DNA from: Fimenecus sp045613685
GTDB taxonomy: Bacteria > Bacillota > Clostridia > Oscillospirales > Acutalibacteraceae
NCBI GenBank assembly: GCA_045613685.1
Contig: JAZLBL010000037.1
Location: forward strand, 9,599 to 73,598
Length of the DNA: 64,000 bases
Direction: 5' to 3'
Shown: one piece after another, positions 53,436 to 61,246 of the stretch
Numbering within the stretch: position 1 is the stretch's first letter
Layout of the letters: every line of letters starts with the position of its first letter
Made by a program: the position numbers and the translations under genes
Notes under the pieces: model-generated
Databases searched by the model: none
The model's input: the letters and a program-made list of their open reading frames with translations, nothing else
What the model was told of the DNA's origin: nothing

Positions 53436-53915
53436 CTATTCACCTACCATTAATAAAACTAATTTTAATGCAACTTCTGTTGCATAATTTCTATTTGAGT
53501 TTCTTACATCATCAAGGAAGTTTTTTTGAAGATGCCTTACATAAGTCTTTTTGCCGTTTGAAACTGCCAACCAAATAGTTCCAACAGGTTTTTGTGTATT
53601 ATCACTATTTGGTCCTGCAATTCCTGAAACGGCAACGGCAATATCAGCTTCTGATATTTTCAGAACGCCTTTAACCATTTCACGAACAGTTTGTTCGCTG
53701 ACTGCGCCAAATGTTTCAAGAGTTTTGTGTTTTACACCCAAGACTTTTTCTTTTATATCGTTGCTGTAACTCACAATACCACAATTAAACATTCCTGACG
53801 AGCCACTTACATCAGTAATACGCTTTGCGATTAATCCACCTGTGCAAGACTCGGCAGTTGCTAACACAAGACCTTTTTCATTAAGGGTTTTAACTACTTT
53901 TTCTTCAAGTGTCAT
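53436..53915 (-). CDS. pncC: Nicotinamide-nucleotide amidase (CinA C-terminal domain)
   Basis: A 159-aa CinA C-domain protein that deamidates NMN to nicotinate mononucleotide in NAD recycling. The active-site ATAESCTGG is at residues 19-27 and AVSGIAGPNS at about 95-104. It is the stand-alone form without a MoCF domain. The start at 53915 has AGGA 8 bases before it; an ATG at 53924 lacks one. It lies 10 bp after thiI. Confidence 0.93.
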   Translation of the reverse strand: MTLEEKVVKTLNEKGLVLATAESCTGGLIAKRITDVSGSSGMFNCGIVSYSNDIKEKVLGVKHKTLETFGAVSEQTVREMVKGVLKISEADIAVAVSGIAGPNSDNTQKPVGTIWLAVSNGKKTYVRHLQKNFLDDVRNSNRNYATEVALKLVLLMVGE

Positions 53916-53925
53916 TTCTGTCATC

Positions 53926-55098
53926 CTAAAAACAAATATTTTGAATTTTTGTGTTTTCAAGTGCTCTTTCGATTAAAGCATCAACATCGAGGCTCTGTTC
54001 AGCTTGTTCCAAAACAGAAATTTGTGGTTTTGTTTTAGGGTGTTTTGGTGTAAACACTGTGCAACAATCTTCATAAGGCTCGATTGAAATATCAAAAGTA
54101 TCAATCTGTCTTGATATTTTAATGATTTCTTCTTTATCAAGCCCGATAACCGGTCTGAAAACTGGGATTGAAACCACCGCATCAGTACAAGCGAGCGCAT
54201 TGAGCGTCTGGCTTGCAACCTGACCTAAGCTTTCGCCTGTGATAAGTGCTTTACACTCTTCTCGTTCTGCTATTCTTTGAGAAATTCTCATCATAAATCT
54301 TCTCATTACAAGAGTGAACAATTCTTCAGGACAATTATCACGGATTGCTTCTTGAATTTCTGTAAATCCAACAGTAAAAAGTGTTATATTGCCACTATAT
54401 CTTGAAACTTTGCGAAGAAGATTATGAACTTTTTCTTCTGTCTGTGGAGAAGTATATGGTGGTGATGCAAAGTGAATTGCATTAAGCACTAATCCACGCT
54501 TTGCCATCATATATGCTGCAACGGGGCTATCAATACCACCTGAAATAAGAATAGCTGATTTACCTGCCGTTCCTGTTGGCATTCCGCCTGCACCCTTAGT
54601 CTGATTGCCACGAATAAATGCAAACTTTTCACGAATTTCAATTGTAACTAATATTTCAGGATTTTTAACATCAACTCTCAAATGTGGGAACTTGCTTAAA
54701 ATCGCACCACCCACCTGTGCTGAAAGCTCAGGTGATTTAAGAGGAAACTTCTTATCTGCACGTTTGCCTTCAACTTTAAAAGTTTTTGCACTTCTCAACT
54801 GGTCTGCAAGATAGATTGGTGCTTGTTCTAAAATCACATCAATATCTTTTTCAACCTGCAAAGCTCTTGAAAAAGCAGCGATACCGAAAACACGGCTGAT
54901 TCTATCACTTACTTCATCCATATCAACATAGTCGTCCATCGGAACAACTGAAACTGTTGATTGTTCTTTTCTGTATTCAAAATCACCTAATGGCTTAATT
55001 CTTTTTCTGATGTTCTTAATAAGAATATCTTCAAATGTTGAACGATTTAAGCCTTTAAGTGCTAATTCACCATTTTTTATGAGTATAATTTCTTTCAT
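53926..55098 (-). CDS. thiI: tRNA 4-thiouridine synthetase ThiI
   Basis: Enzyme (390 aa) that puts sulfur on U8 of tRNA and can serve thiamine thiazole synthesis. A THUMP domain (about 60-165) is followed by the PP-loop SGGIDSPVAAYMM. The C-terminal rhodanese domain seen in E. coli is absent, as usual in Firmicutes. The cysteine desulfurase gene sits 2 bp upstream, a conserved sulfur-donor pair. Confidence 0.95.
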   Translation of the reverse strand: MKEIILIKNGELALKGLNRSTFEDILIKNIRKRIKPLGDFEYRKEQSTVSVVPMDDYVDMDEVSDRISRVFGIAAFSRALQVEKDIDVILEQAPIYLADQLRSAKTFKVEGKRADKKFPLKSPELSAQVGGAILSKFPHLRVDVKNPEILVTIEIREKFAFIRGNQTKGAGGMPTGTAGKSAILISGGIDSPVAAYMMAKRGLVLNAIHFASPPYTSPQTEEKVHNLLRKVSRYSGNITLFTVGFTEIQEAIRDNCPEELFTLVMRRFMMRISQRIAEREECKALITGESLGQVASQTLNALACTDAVVSIPVFRPVIGLDKEEIIKISRQIDTFDISIEPYEDCCTVFTPKHPKTKPQISVLEQAEQSLDVDALIERALENTKIQNICF

Positions 55099-55100
55099 TT

Positions 55101-56228
55101 TTATCTCCTGACACGTTTAATTGTATCCACTATTCCATTATATAATAAATCCATATCATTTTCTGTGGTATTTTTTGACAAACTGATTCTTATTGCGCTA
55201 TCAATAAGTTTTGGAGCAACGCCCATAGCAGTAAGCACTTCACTTCTATGTCCCTTTGCACAAGCAGAGCCTGCAGAAACATAAATTCCCATTGAAGACA
55301 GAGAATTGAGCATTACCTGTGATGGTACACCTTCAACTGAAATGTTGATTATGTAAGGAAGACTGTCGTCTGTTGAGTTTATATATATTCCGTCAATATT
55401 GCGAATTTTATCAACAAAATAGTTTTTAACAGATGCAACATAGTCGAAATTTTTCTCAATGTTGCCGATATCTTTAACAGCTGCTGCAAAAGCACAAATC
55501 GCTGGCATTGGTTCTGTTCCTGAAATTAGTCCATTCTCTTGACCACCACCAACAATGCTTGGTAAAAGTCTTGAAGAGCTATTTACAAACAATGCACCGG
55601 CACCTTTTAAGCCATGAATTTTATGTGCACTCATACTCATAAGGTCAATGCCCATCTTTTTAGGTTTTAAAGGGATTTTACCGAATGCCTGAACTGCATC
55701 ACAATGAAAATATGCTTTTGAATTTTTTGATTGTATTATGCTTTTAACTTTTGCGATATCCTGAACTGAACCAACTTCGTTATTGACTGCCATAACACTG
55801 ACAAGAATTGTATTTTCATCAACTGCATTTGAAAGTTCGTCTAAACTTATTTTGCCATTAACATCAGGCTTTAAGAAAACTGTTTCAAAACCTTGTTCCT
55901 GAAGCATTTCAAAATGCTTTATAACACTTGGATGTTCAAGTGCTGTTGTGATGATTTTTTTACCTTCACGTTTTTTTGTTCTTGCCGTTCCTATTATTGC
56001 GGTATTGTTTGCAATAGTTCCGCTTGATGTGAAAAAAATCTCATTTTCTGAGCAAGATAAAACTGATGCTAAAACTCGTCTTGATTCATCTAATTCTTTC
56101 TTTGCGTTATATCCGCACATATGAAGAGAAGATGGATTGCCAAAGTTTTCTGTGCACATTTCAATAGCCTTTTTTACTGCTGATTCACAAGGTTTTGTCG
56201 TTGCACTGTTATCAAGATAAACACTCAT
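55101..56228 (-). CDS. Cysteine desulfurase (NifS/IscS type, ThiI partner)
   Basis: PLP enzyme (375 aa) that takes sulfur from cysteine. YLDNSATTKP is at the N-terminus, the PLP lysine is in SAHKIHGLKGAGAL, and the sulfur-carrying Cys in SAGSACAKGHRSEVL. The start at 56228 follows GGAG; the longer frame lacks a ribosome binding site. The tight link to thiI suggests it mainly supplies tRNA thiolation. It leads the long minus-strand block. Confidence 0.95.
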   Translation of the reverse strand: MSVYLDNSATTKPCESAVKKAIEMCTENFGNPSSLHMCGYNAKKELDESRRVLASVLSCSENEIFFTSSGTIANNTAIIGTARTKKREGKKIITTALEHPSVIKHFEMLQEQGFETVFLKPDVNGKISLDELSNAVDENTILVSVMAVNNEVGSVQDIAKVKSIIQSKNSKAYFHCDAVQAFGKIPLKPKKMGIDLMSMSAHKIHGLKGAGALFVNSSSRLLPSIVGGGQENGLISGTEPMPAICAFAAAVKDIGNIEKNFDYVASVKNYFVDKIRNIDGIYINSTDDSLPYIINISVEGVPSQVMLNSLSSMGIYVSAGSACAKGHRSEVLTAMGVAPKLIDSAIRISLSKNTTENDMDLLYNGIVDTIKRVRR

Positions 56229-56266
56229 GACACTTCTCTCCCATTCTGCATAATTAATCAAAATAC

Positions 56267-56295
56267 ATTATACAACAAAAACACTTGTTTGGCAA
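56267..56295 (-). promoter_or_regulatory. Sigma-A promoter for the cysteine desulfurase block
   Basis: On the minus strand, TTGCCA (56290-56295), a 17-bp spacer and TATAAT (56267-56272), about 40 bp before the start. Confidence 0.6.
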
Positions 56296-56374
56296 ATAAA
56301 AAATCAAGTTTTTTAGGGTATATTTTTGAATTTTTTGTAAACATTAACACTAAAAATTAAAAGGAGTGCAAATT

Positions 56375-57715
56375 ATGGATAAAAAAGCCTTATCCGTACG
56401 AACAAAAGCTAGAATTGTGCTATATTTATCTGCTGTAATTTTAGTTCTTGGAATATTCAGTATTGTCCAAACTGTAAAAGCGAATAAATATGAACGAGAA
56501 ACAATGATTACACGACAAATGGCACTTATTTCGTTAGACGAATATCTCAATAATATTTCAACAAATCTTGAAAAAACAATATATGCAAACACCCCTGCTA
56601 TGCTTTCAAAACTTTCATCAGAAATGTGGCGTGAAGCATCAAGCGCAAAGAACAGTTTATCAATGTTGCCTACTGGTGAATCTTCACTTGACAATACCTA
56701 TAAATTTTTATCACAAATCGGCGAATTTGTGATGTCGTTGCAAAGAAAAACCGCAACTGGTGAAAAGTTAACTGTAAGTGAACGAAATCAATTAAAACAA
56801 CTTTATGATTTTTGCTATTCATTAAATGAGCAAGTCCAAAAAATGTGTTATGACCTTGAAAATGGTAATTTTTCTTTCGAAAGTACAAACTCAACGCTTT
56901 TAAAACGCGATGATAATATTTCAACTATAAGCGGTAGTTTTGATGATGTTGAGCAATCAATCTCTGATTTACCATCGCTTATTTATGATGGTCCTTTTTC
57001 TGACCATATTGAACAAGGAGAAGCAAAATATTTAAAAGGTCTTAACGAAATAACAAAAGACAAAGGTCTTGAAATTGCCAAAACAGTTTGTAGCGATTCA
57101 AGTCTTCAATATTCAAGTGACGAAAACGGCAATATCCCTTGCTATATTTATCAAAGTGAGAATTGCACCATTGCTGTTACAAAACTCGGTGGAAAACCAC
57201 TTTATATGTTAAGTTCTGAATATGTCGGTGAAACAAGCTACAAATATGAAGATGCTTTAAAAAACGCAGTAAGTTATTTGAAAAAAATTGGTTACACAGA
57301 ACTTAAAGAAAGTTATTATTTTATTGATGATGGTGTTTGCACTATTAATTTTTCCGCCGTACAAAATGATATTATTCTTTATCCTGATTTAATTAAAGTT
57401 AGTGTCAGTCTTGAAAATGGAAAAATTTTGTCATTTGACGCGACAGGTTATATTTCAAATCACGCTGAAAGAAAAGTACCAGAAAATAAAATGAGTCTTA
57501 TTGATGCAAAAGAAAGCATTAATGATGAGCTAACTATAATTGATTCTCGTGTTTGTGTTATTCCAACTGAATGGAAAACTGAACAATATTGTTATGAATT
57601 TCATTGCAAGACACATAATGGACAAGAGCTTTTAGTTTATATTGATAGCGTAACTGGGCAAGAAGACAACATTTTAATTTTGCTTTATAGTGATAACGGT
57701 GTTTTAACAAAATAG
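56375..57715 (+). CDS. ypeB: Germination protein YpeB
   Basis: Spore protein (446 aa) with one N-terminal membrane helix (about 16-34). The rest is predominantly helical and then PepSY-like beta repeats (YKYEDALKNAVSYLKKIGYTEL, LIDAKESINDELTI), as in YpeB. In Bacillus it is needed for the cortex-lytic enzyme SleB to reach the spore and the two genes form an operon. No sleB is next to it here. The ATG follows AAGGAG. Confidence 0.85.
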   Translation: MDKKALSVRTKARIVLYLSAVILVLGIFSIVQTVKANKYERETMITRQMALISLDEYLNNISTNLEKTIYANTPAMLSKLSSEMWREASSAKNSLSMLPTGESSLDNTYKFLSQIGEFVMSLQRKTATGEKLTVSERNQLKQLYDFCYSLNEQVQKMCYDLENGNFSFESTNSTLLKRDDNISTISGSFDDVEQSISDLPSLIYDGPFSDHIEQGEAKYLKGLNEITKDKGLEIAKTVCSDSSLQYSSDENGNIPCYIYQSENCTIAVTKLGGKPLYMLSSEYVGETSYKYEDALKNAVSYLKKIGYTELKESYYFIDDGVCTINFSAVQNDIILYPDLIKVSVSLENGKILSFDATGYISNHAERKVPENKMSLIDAKESINDELTIIDSRVCVIPTEWKTEQYCYEFHCKTHNGQELLVYIDSVTGQEDNILILLYSDNGVLTK

Positions 57716-57772
57716 AATAATAAAAAACTTTTTGCAGATAATATTAACACCACGATTTAAGGAGGTAAAATA

Positions 57773-58078
57773 ATGAAAAAAATTACAGCTATTATGGTTG
57801 CTATTACTGCTATTCTCTGCTTATTCCTTGTAGGTTGTGGCAAAATGGATGACGGCAAAGTAACCCAGAACAATTCAACAAGTACAACTAACAAAAGTAC
57901 AACAAGCACAACTAATACAACAAACTCAACAAACAAAGTTGGAGAAGCAGTAAGCGATATCGGCAATGGTATTGGTAATGCTGTAAGCAATGTTGGCGAA
58001 GCTGTTGGTGACGCAGGTAGAGGTGCCGGCAACGCAGTTGGCGACATGGCAAACGGCATTGGTAATGCTATGCGCTAA
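57773..58078 (+). CDS. Small repetitive lipoprotein
   Basis: A 101-aa protein with a lipoprotein signal (LVGC, Cys22). Next comes a Ser/Thr/Asn-rich linker with STTN repeats, then a Gly/Ala/Asn/Val-rich repeat region (GNGIGNAVSNVGEAVGDAG and similar, about 60-100) that could form amphipathic helices. The ribosome binding site GGAGG is strong. It may be read with ypeB, 57 bp upstream. No family is recognised. Confidence 0.75.
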   Translation: MKKITAIMVAITAILCLFLVGCGKMDDGKVTQNNSTSTTNKSTTSTTNTTNSTNKVGEAVSDIGNGIGNAVSNVGEAVGDAGRGAGNAVGDMANGIGNAMR

Positions 58079-58083
58079 AAAGA

Positions 58084-58117
58084 AAGTCTGCACAGTTAAT
58101 ACTGTACAGACTTTTTT
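58084..58117. terminator. Terminator between the lipoprotein gene and pnuC
   Basis: A 13-bp stem with one mismatch (58084-58096 with 58101-58113) and a 4-base loop, with T-runs on both strands, so it can end both convergent genes. Confidence 0.85.
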
Positions 58118-58805
58118 ACATATTATTCTTTTGTAATCTTTCCATTTTCAACCAACTTATAAAACCATAAATATCGTTGATAAAAAATACTATAAAACAG
58201 ATTAAAACTGATATATAATTTATGTCTGTTAAAGTTGCAAGTGTCCACAAAACAATCAGCACCAAATCATTGAGTGCATATATGAGTGCAAAATAAGGAC
58301 TTCTTCTGAATGTCAGATAAACAGCAATAAAGCTTGTTGTGATTGAAAGTGTGCTTGGTATTAAATTTGCAGTATTAAAATATTTTAAAATGAAATAGAA
58401 CAACACCGTCACAAGTATTGATAGAACAAGCATAAACACTATTTCTTTATTGCTTATTCTATTAACTTTTACTTGTGATTTTTTACCTTTATATGGATTT
58501 TTAAGCCAAGCAATTAAAGCAAAAAGCGCCATTGGTCCTGACATTCCAAGATATGTAATCATTTCACCATAATAGGCAAAAGAATATGAAATAATGCCAT
58601 ATATGATGCTAAACAAAACCATTAGAACTTGACCAATCGGATTACCTTTTGCACAGAAAATAAGCGATGTTACACCTATAAGTGATGCCAAAAGTGAAAG
58701 ATAATTTTCACGGTCAAATATTATAAATGATGCAAGAATTAAGAATACTGAACTGCACCATAATATCTTTTCAATTTTTGTAAAATAGTTTAGTAAACTT
58801 TTCAT
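58116..58805 (-). CDS. pnuC: PnuC-family vitamin transporter
   Basis: Membrane protein (229 aa, about seven helices) of the PnuC family, facilitators for nicotinamide riboside or related vitamins. The sequence MSGPMALFALIAWLKNPYKG is the family core, and LNDLVLIVLWTLATL and CFIVFFINDIYGFISW match the last helices. The substrate (nicotinamide riboside, thiamine or riboflavin) is not clear from sequence. A structured leader stands directly upstream. The ATG follows GGAG. Confidence 0.88.
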   Translation of the reverse strand: MKSLLNYFTKIEKILWCSSVFLILASFIIFDRENYLSLLASLIGVTSLIFCAKGNPIGQVLMVLFSIIYGIISYSFAYYGEMITYLGMSGPMALFALIAWLKNPYKGKKSQVKVNRISNKEIVFMLVLSILVTVLFYFILKYFNTANLIPSTLSITTSFIAVYLTFRRSPYFALIYALNDLVLIVLWTLATLTDINYISVLICFIVFFINDIYGFISWLKMERLQKNNM

Positions 58806-58814
58806 AAATACTCC

Positions 58815-58898
58815 AAAAAAATAACATCCGTTTGATATATCTTCAAAGACCTAACGATATATCACACGAATGCTAAGATTCTCACTACCCGGTGGCAG
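58815..58898 (-). promoter_or_regulatory. Structured leader with terminator-like hairpin before pnuC
   Basis: The 101-bp gap after the bile salt hydrolase gene holds, in minus-strand order, a small hairpin (CTGCC-ACCG-GGTAG, 58885-58898) and a long helix. The helix is CATTCG/CGGATG plus TGATATATC/GATATATCA (58825-58872) with a 14-base loop, then seven T residues at 58815-58821 next to the GGAG of pnuC. The second is an intrinsic terminator either for the operon or as an attenuator. I do not recognise a known riboswitch consensus. Confidence 0.55.
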
Positions 58899-58906
58899 CT
58901 ATATAT

Positions 58907-59878
58907 TTAATTCTGATTAAAAATGCTTTGCTCTGTTTCAAGATTATACACAACAAGGCAAGATCTGTCAAGATTTTCGTTGTTAAGACTGATAGCCGAT
59001 ATCCTTCTGTTTTCATAGGTTGTGTAATAATAAATACCCTTGTTTGTATTACAACAAGATGAATAAACAGTCTTTACAAATTTTTCTTCAACTTTTACTA
59101 CACCTCTAGGTTGCGATACAGAATCAAGAATATGAAAAAACTGACTTACACTCTCGTTTTCACCTTTTTCTGTAACTGAATTAAGCCTTATAAAAGCACC
59201 ACGAACAAACCTTGATTGTGACGACATATCCCCGGGCAAGCCCATGGCACCCATTCCCCTACTATAATTACACAAATTAAGGTTATCACAGAATGTTGTT
59301 TCAGGCTCATTGACTGACAAGCTCATATAATTATTCAAATTAAAAATTTGTATTGGAAATGGTGGACTATTTGTGAGAATATCAACAGGATTATAATAGA
59401 CTTTTAAGCCGTCATCAATACTTTCAACAGTAATTGACTGGTCTTTATCAGAAATCATCCAATGAAGTGGTGTTGATATGAAATCACCATTGAAATCATC
59501 TTTTGTTATATTAATATTTTCGAGTAATTCTTTGGCTTCGTTCACATTCTTGCAATTAGATAAAATATAAGGAATCAACTCGAATGATGCTAAATTTTCC
59601 TTTTCATCGCAATATTCGTGATAAACACAATAATCAGGGAAACGAAGTCCTGCTATACAAAGCCCTTTTTCGTTGACCGCATCATAATATAGTGGAAAAT
59701 TATCAACAACAGTTGCCATTCCAATAATCGCATAGTGGTTTTTAATTTCGTTAATGTGATTAAATTTAAAATGGAAGTTTCTCGGTGTTATGACAATTCT
59801 CTCGTCATATGAATATTCAAGGTCAAGTGTTCGACCAAAATAATGGTCTTTTGTTCTATAAGAAACAGCAGTACACAT
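58907..59878 (-). CDS. Bile salt hydrolase / choloylglycine hydrolase family
   Basis: Ntn hydrolase (323 aa) expected to cleave the amide bond of conjugated bile salts in the cytoplasm. Start Met is removed to expose nucleophile Cys2 (MCTAV). Arg16 and Asp19 (FGRTLDLE) are conserved, as are STPLHWMISDK, the Asn in ILTNSPPFPIQ, and GLPGDMSSQSRFVRGAF with the catalytic Arg. Penicillin V acylases are relatives, so bile salt activity is probable but not certain. The start follows AAAGGA; the longer frame is rejected because Cys must be residue 2. Confidence 0.9.
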   Translation of the reverse strand: MCTAVSYRTKDHYFGRTLDLEYSYDERIVITPRNFHFKFNHINEIKNHYAIIGMATVVDNFPLYYDAVNEKGLCIAGLRFPDYCVYHEYCDEKENLASFELIPYILSNCKNVNEAKELLENINITKDDFNGDFISTPLHWMISDKDQSITVESIDDGLKVYYNPVDILTNSPPFPIQIFNLNNYMSLSVNEPETTFCDNLNLCNYSRGMGAMGLPGDMSSQSRFVRGAFIRLNSVTEKGENESVSQFFHILDSVSQPRGVVKVEEKFVKTVYSSCCNTNKGIYYYTTYENRRISAISLNNENLDRSCLVVYNLETEQSIFNQN

Positions 59879-59921
59879 ACTATCAAATCCTTTCGGTATA
59901 GTATGTGTTCTGTTTATTTTT

Positions 59922-61085
59922 TTATTTATTTTTAACTTTTTTAATTGTAATTTCGTTTGCAAAGAAAAGTCCGATACAAAGTGCCAACAACACAAAAGAT
60001 GTAATATTAAATGTTGTTGCAGTTGCAACAAATCCGAAAACCAACTGAACAAAGAATCCGATACCATATGCGCCACCCATATGGAACCCTGTGATATCAG
60101 CAGAATACTCTTCACCAAAACGCTCAGGCACACTGTGTAATATACTTGGGAAGATTGGTCCAAAGCCTATGCCGATTAGTAATAACCCTAAAATTGAAAT
60201 TTTGCCAAGTGGTAGAGCTAAAATAATAATACCCACAAAGGATGTTACAATGCCTAAACGAATCATTGTGTTATCAGAGGCTTTCATTGAAATGAATCCT
60301 GATATAATTCGACCAACTGTTATTCCACAGAAATACAAAGAAATCCACTTTGCTGCTTCGTCAGGCTGCAATGTATGAACATGGACAAGAAAGGATGCTC
60401 CCCATGTGCCAATAAGGAACTCCATACTACAATATAATCCCTGTGAGAGTAGACTCGTAAGCACGCCCTTAATTTTTAGAATTTCAATAAAACCTTTTTT
60501 GTTTTCATTTGAAGTTTCTTGCTCGTCATTATTTTCTTTGACTGTACGCCATTTTTTAAGAGATAAAGCAATTATAATTGCTATTGAAAGCTGAATTAAT
60601 GCTATCACACGATATCCGTTTCGCCATGAGCCAGTTTCACCTGACAAAAACAATGATAATATAAGTGGACTAATTGTAACACCAACACCCCAAAATGCAT
60701 GAAGCCAGTTCATATGCTGTGCTTTATAATGAAGTGAAACAAAATTATTTAATGCTGTATCAATTACACCAGCTCCATAGCCTAAAACTACTGCGCCAAG
60801 CATCATAAAGATAATATTAGGTGAAATACTCATAATAAAGAGTCCTAATACAGTAAGCAAGGTGGAAACAAAAGTAACTAAAGGAGTACCAAATTTACGT
60901 ATTACTTTACCAGCAACAAAGCTTACTCCACCGACACAAAAGCCTGTGATTATACCATATAAAGACGCAAAACTTTCTTGAACTCCAAAATCCTTGTGGA
61001 CAACTGGCCACGCTGCACCGAAAAGTGAATCAGGCAGCCCTAAAGATATAAAAACAATATAAATAACAACTAAAATAAAAAGCAT
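59922..61085 (-). CDS. Major facilitator superfamily transporter
   Basis: Twelve-helix MFS protein (387 aa). It has a YGIITGFCVGGVSFVAGKVIRKFGTP loop typical of the superfamily and a similar repeat in the second half (FCGITVGRIISGFISMK). The start at 61085 follows AAAGGGTG; the ATG at 61103 has no ribosome binding site. It stands 43 bp before the bile salt hydrolase, so a role in moving bile salts or their products is inferred. A promoter and a palindrome lie upstream. Confidence 0.88.
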   Translation of the reverse strand: MLFILVVIYIVFISLGLPDSLFGAAWPVVHKDFGVQESFASLYGIITGFCVGGVSFVAGKVIRKFGTPLVTFVSTLLTVLGLFIMSISPNIIFMMLGAVVLGYGAGVIDTALNNFVSLHYKAQHMNWLHAFWGVGVTISPLILSLFLSGETGSWRNGYRVIALIQLSIAIIIALSLKKWRTVKENNDEQETSNENKKGFIEILKIKGVLTSLLSQGLYCSMEFLIGTWGASFLVHVHTLQPDEAAKWISLYFCGITVGRIISGFISMKASDNTMIRLGIVTSFVGIIILALPLGKISILGLLLIGIGFGPIFPSILHSVPERFGEEYSADITGFHMGGAYGIGFFVQLVFGFVATATTFNITSFVLLALCIGLFFANEITIKKVKNK

Positions 61086-61117
61086 TTTAACACCCTTTGT
61101 CATATAAACAAACTAAA

Positions 61118-61141
61118 AAAGATGGTTATATAACCATCTTT
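61118..61141. promoter_or_regulatory. Perfect palindrome in the MFS leader
   Basis: A 24-bp perfect palindrome (AAAGATGGTTAT and complement) lies from about 13 to 36 bases after the expected minus-strand start of transcription, with T residues after it on the minus strand. It may be an operator or a leader terminator controlling the MFS-bile salt hydrolase unit. Confidence 0.5.
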
Positions 61142-61160
61142 CTACTCTTTTTTCGCTTAT

Positions 61161-61189
61161 ATTATATCATACATATAGTGGTAATTCAA
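61161..61189 (-). promoter_or_regulatory. Sigma-A promoter for the MFS-bile salt hydrolase unit
   Basis: On the minus strand, TTGAAT (61184-61189), a 17-bp spacer and TATAAT (61161-61166). Confidence 0.7.
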
Positions 61190-61191
61190 CA

Positions 61192-61220
61192 TTGATTATG
61201 CTTTTTTATCGTGATATAAT
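61192..61220 (+). promoter_or_regulatory. Sigma-A promoter for the ABC exporter genes
   Basis: TTGATT (61192-61197), a 17-bp spacer and TATAAT (61215-61220), with its -35 only 2 bp from the -35 of the divergent promoter. Confidence 0.7.
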
Positions 61221-61246
61221 ATACCATATTTTATTTGGAGGCTAAT

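Noticed and set aside
58907..60163. Longer 418-aa form of the bile salt hydrolase
   Set aside because: The nucleophile must be Cys2 after Met removal, and a ribosome binding site lies just before the internal ATG at 59878; the extra residues overlap the MFS gene in another frame.
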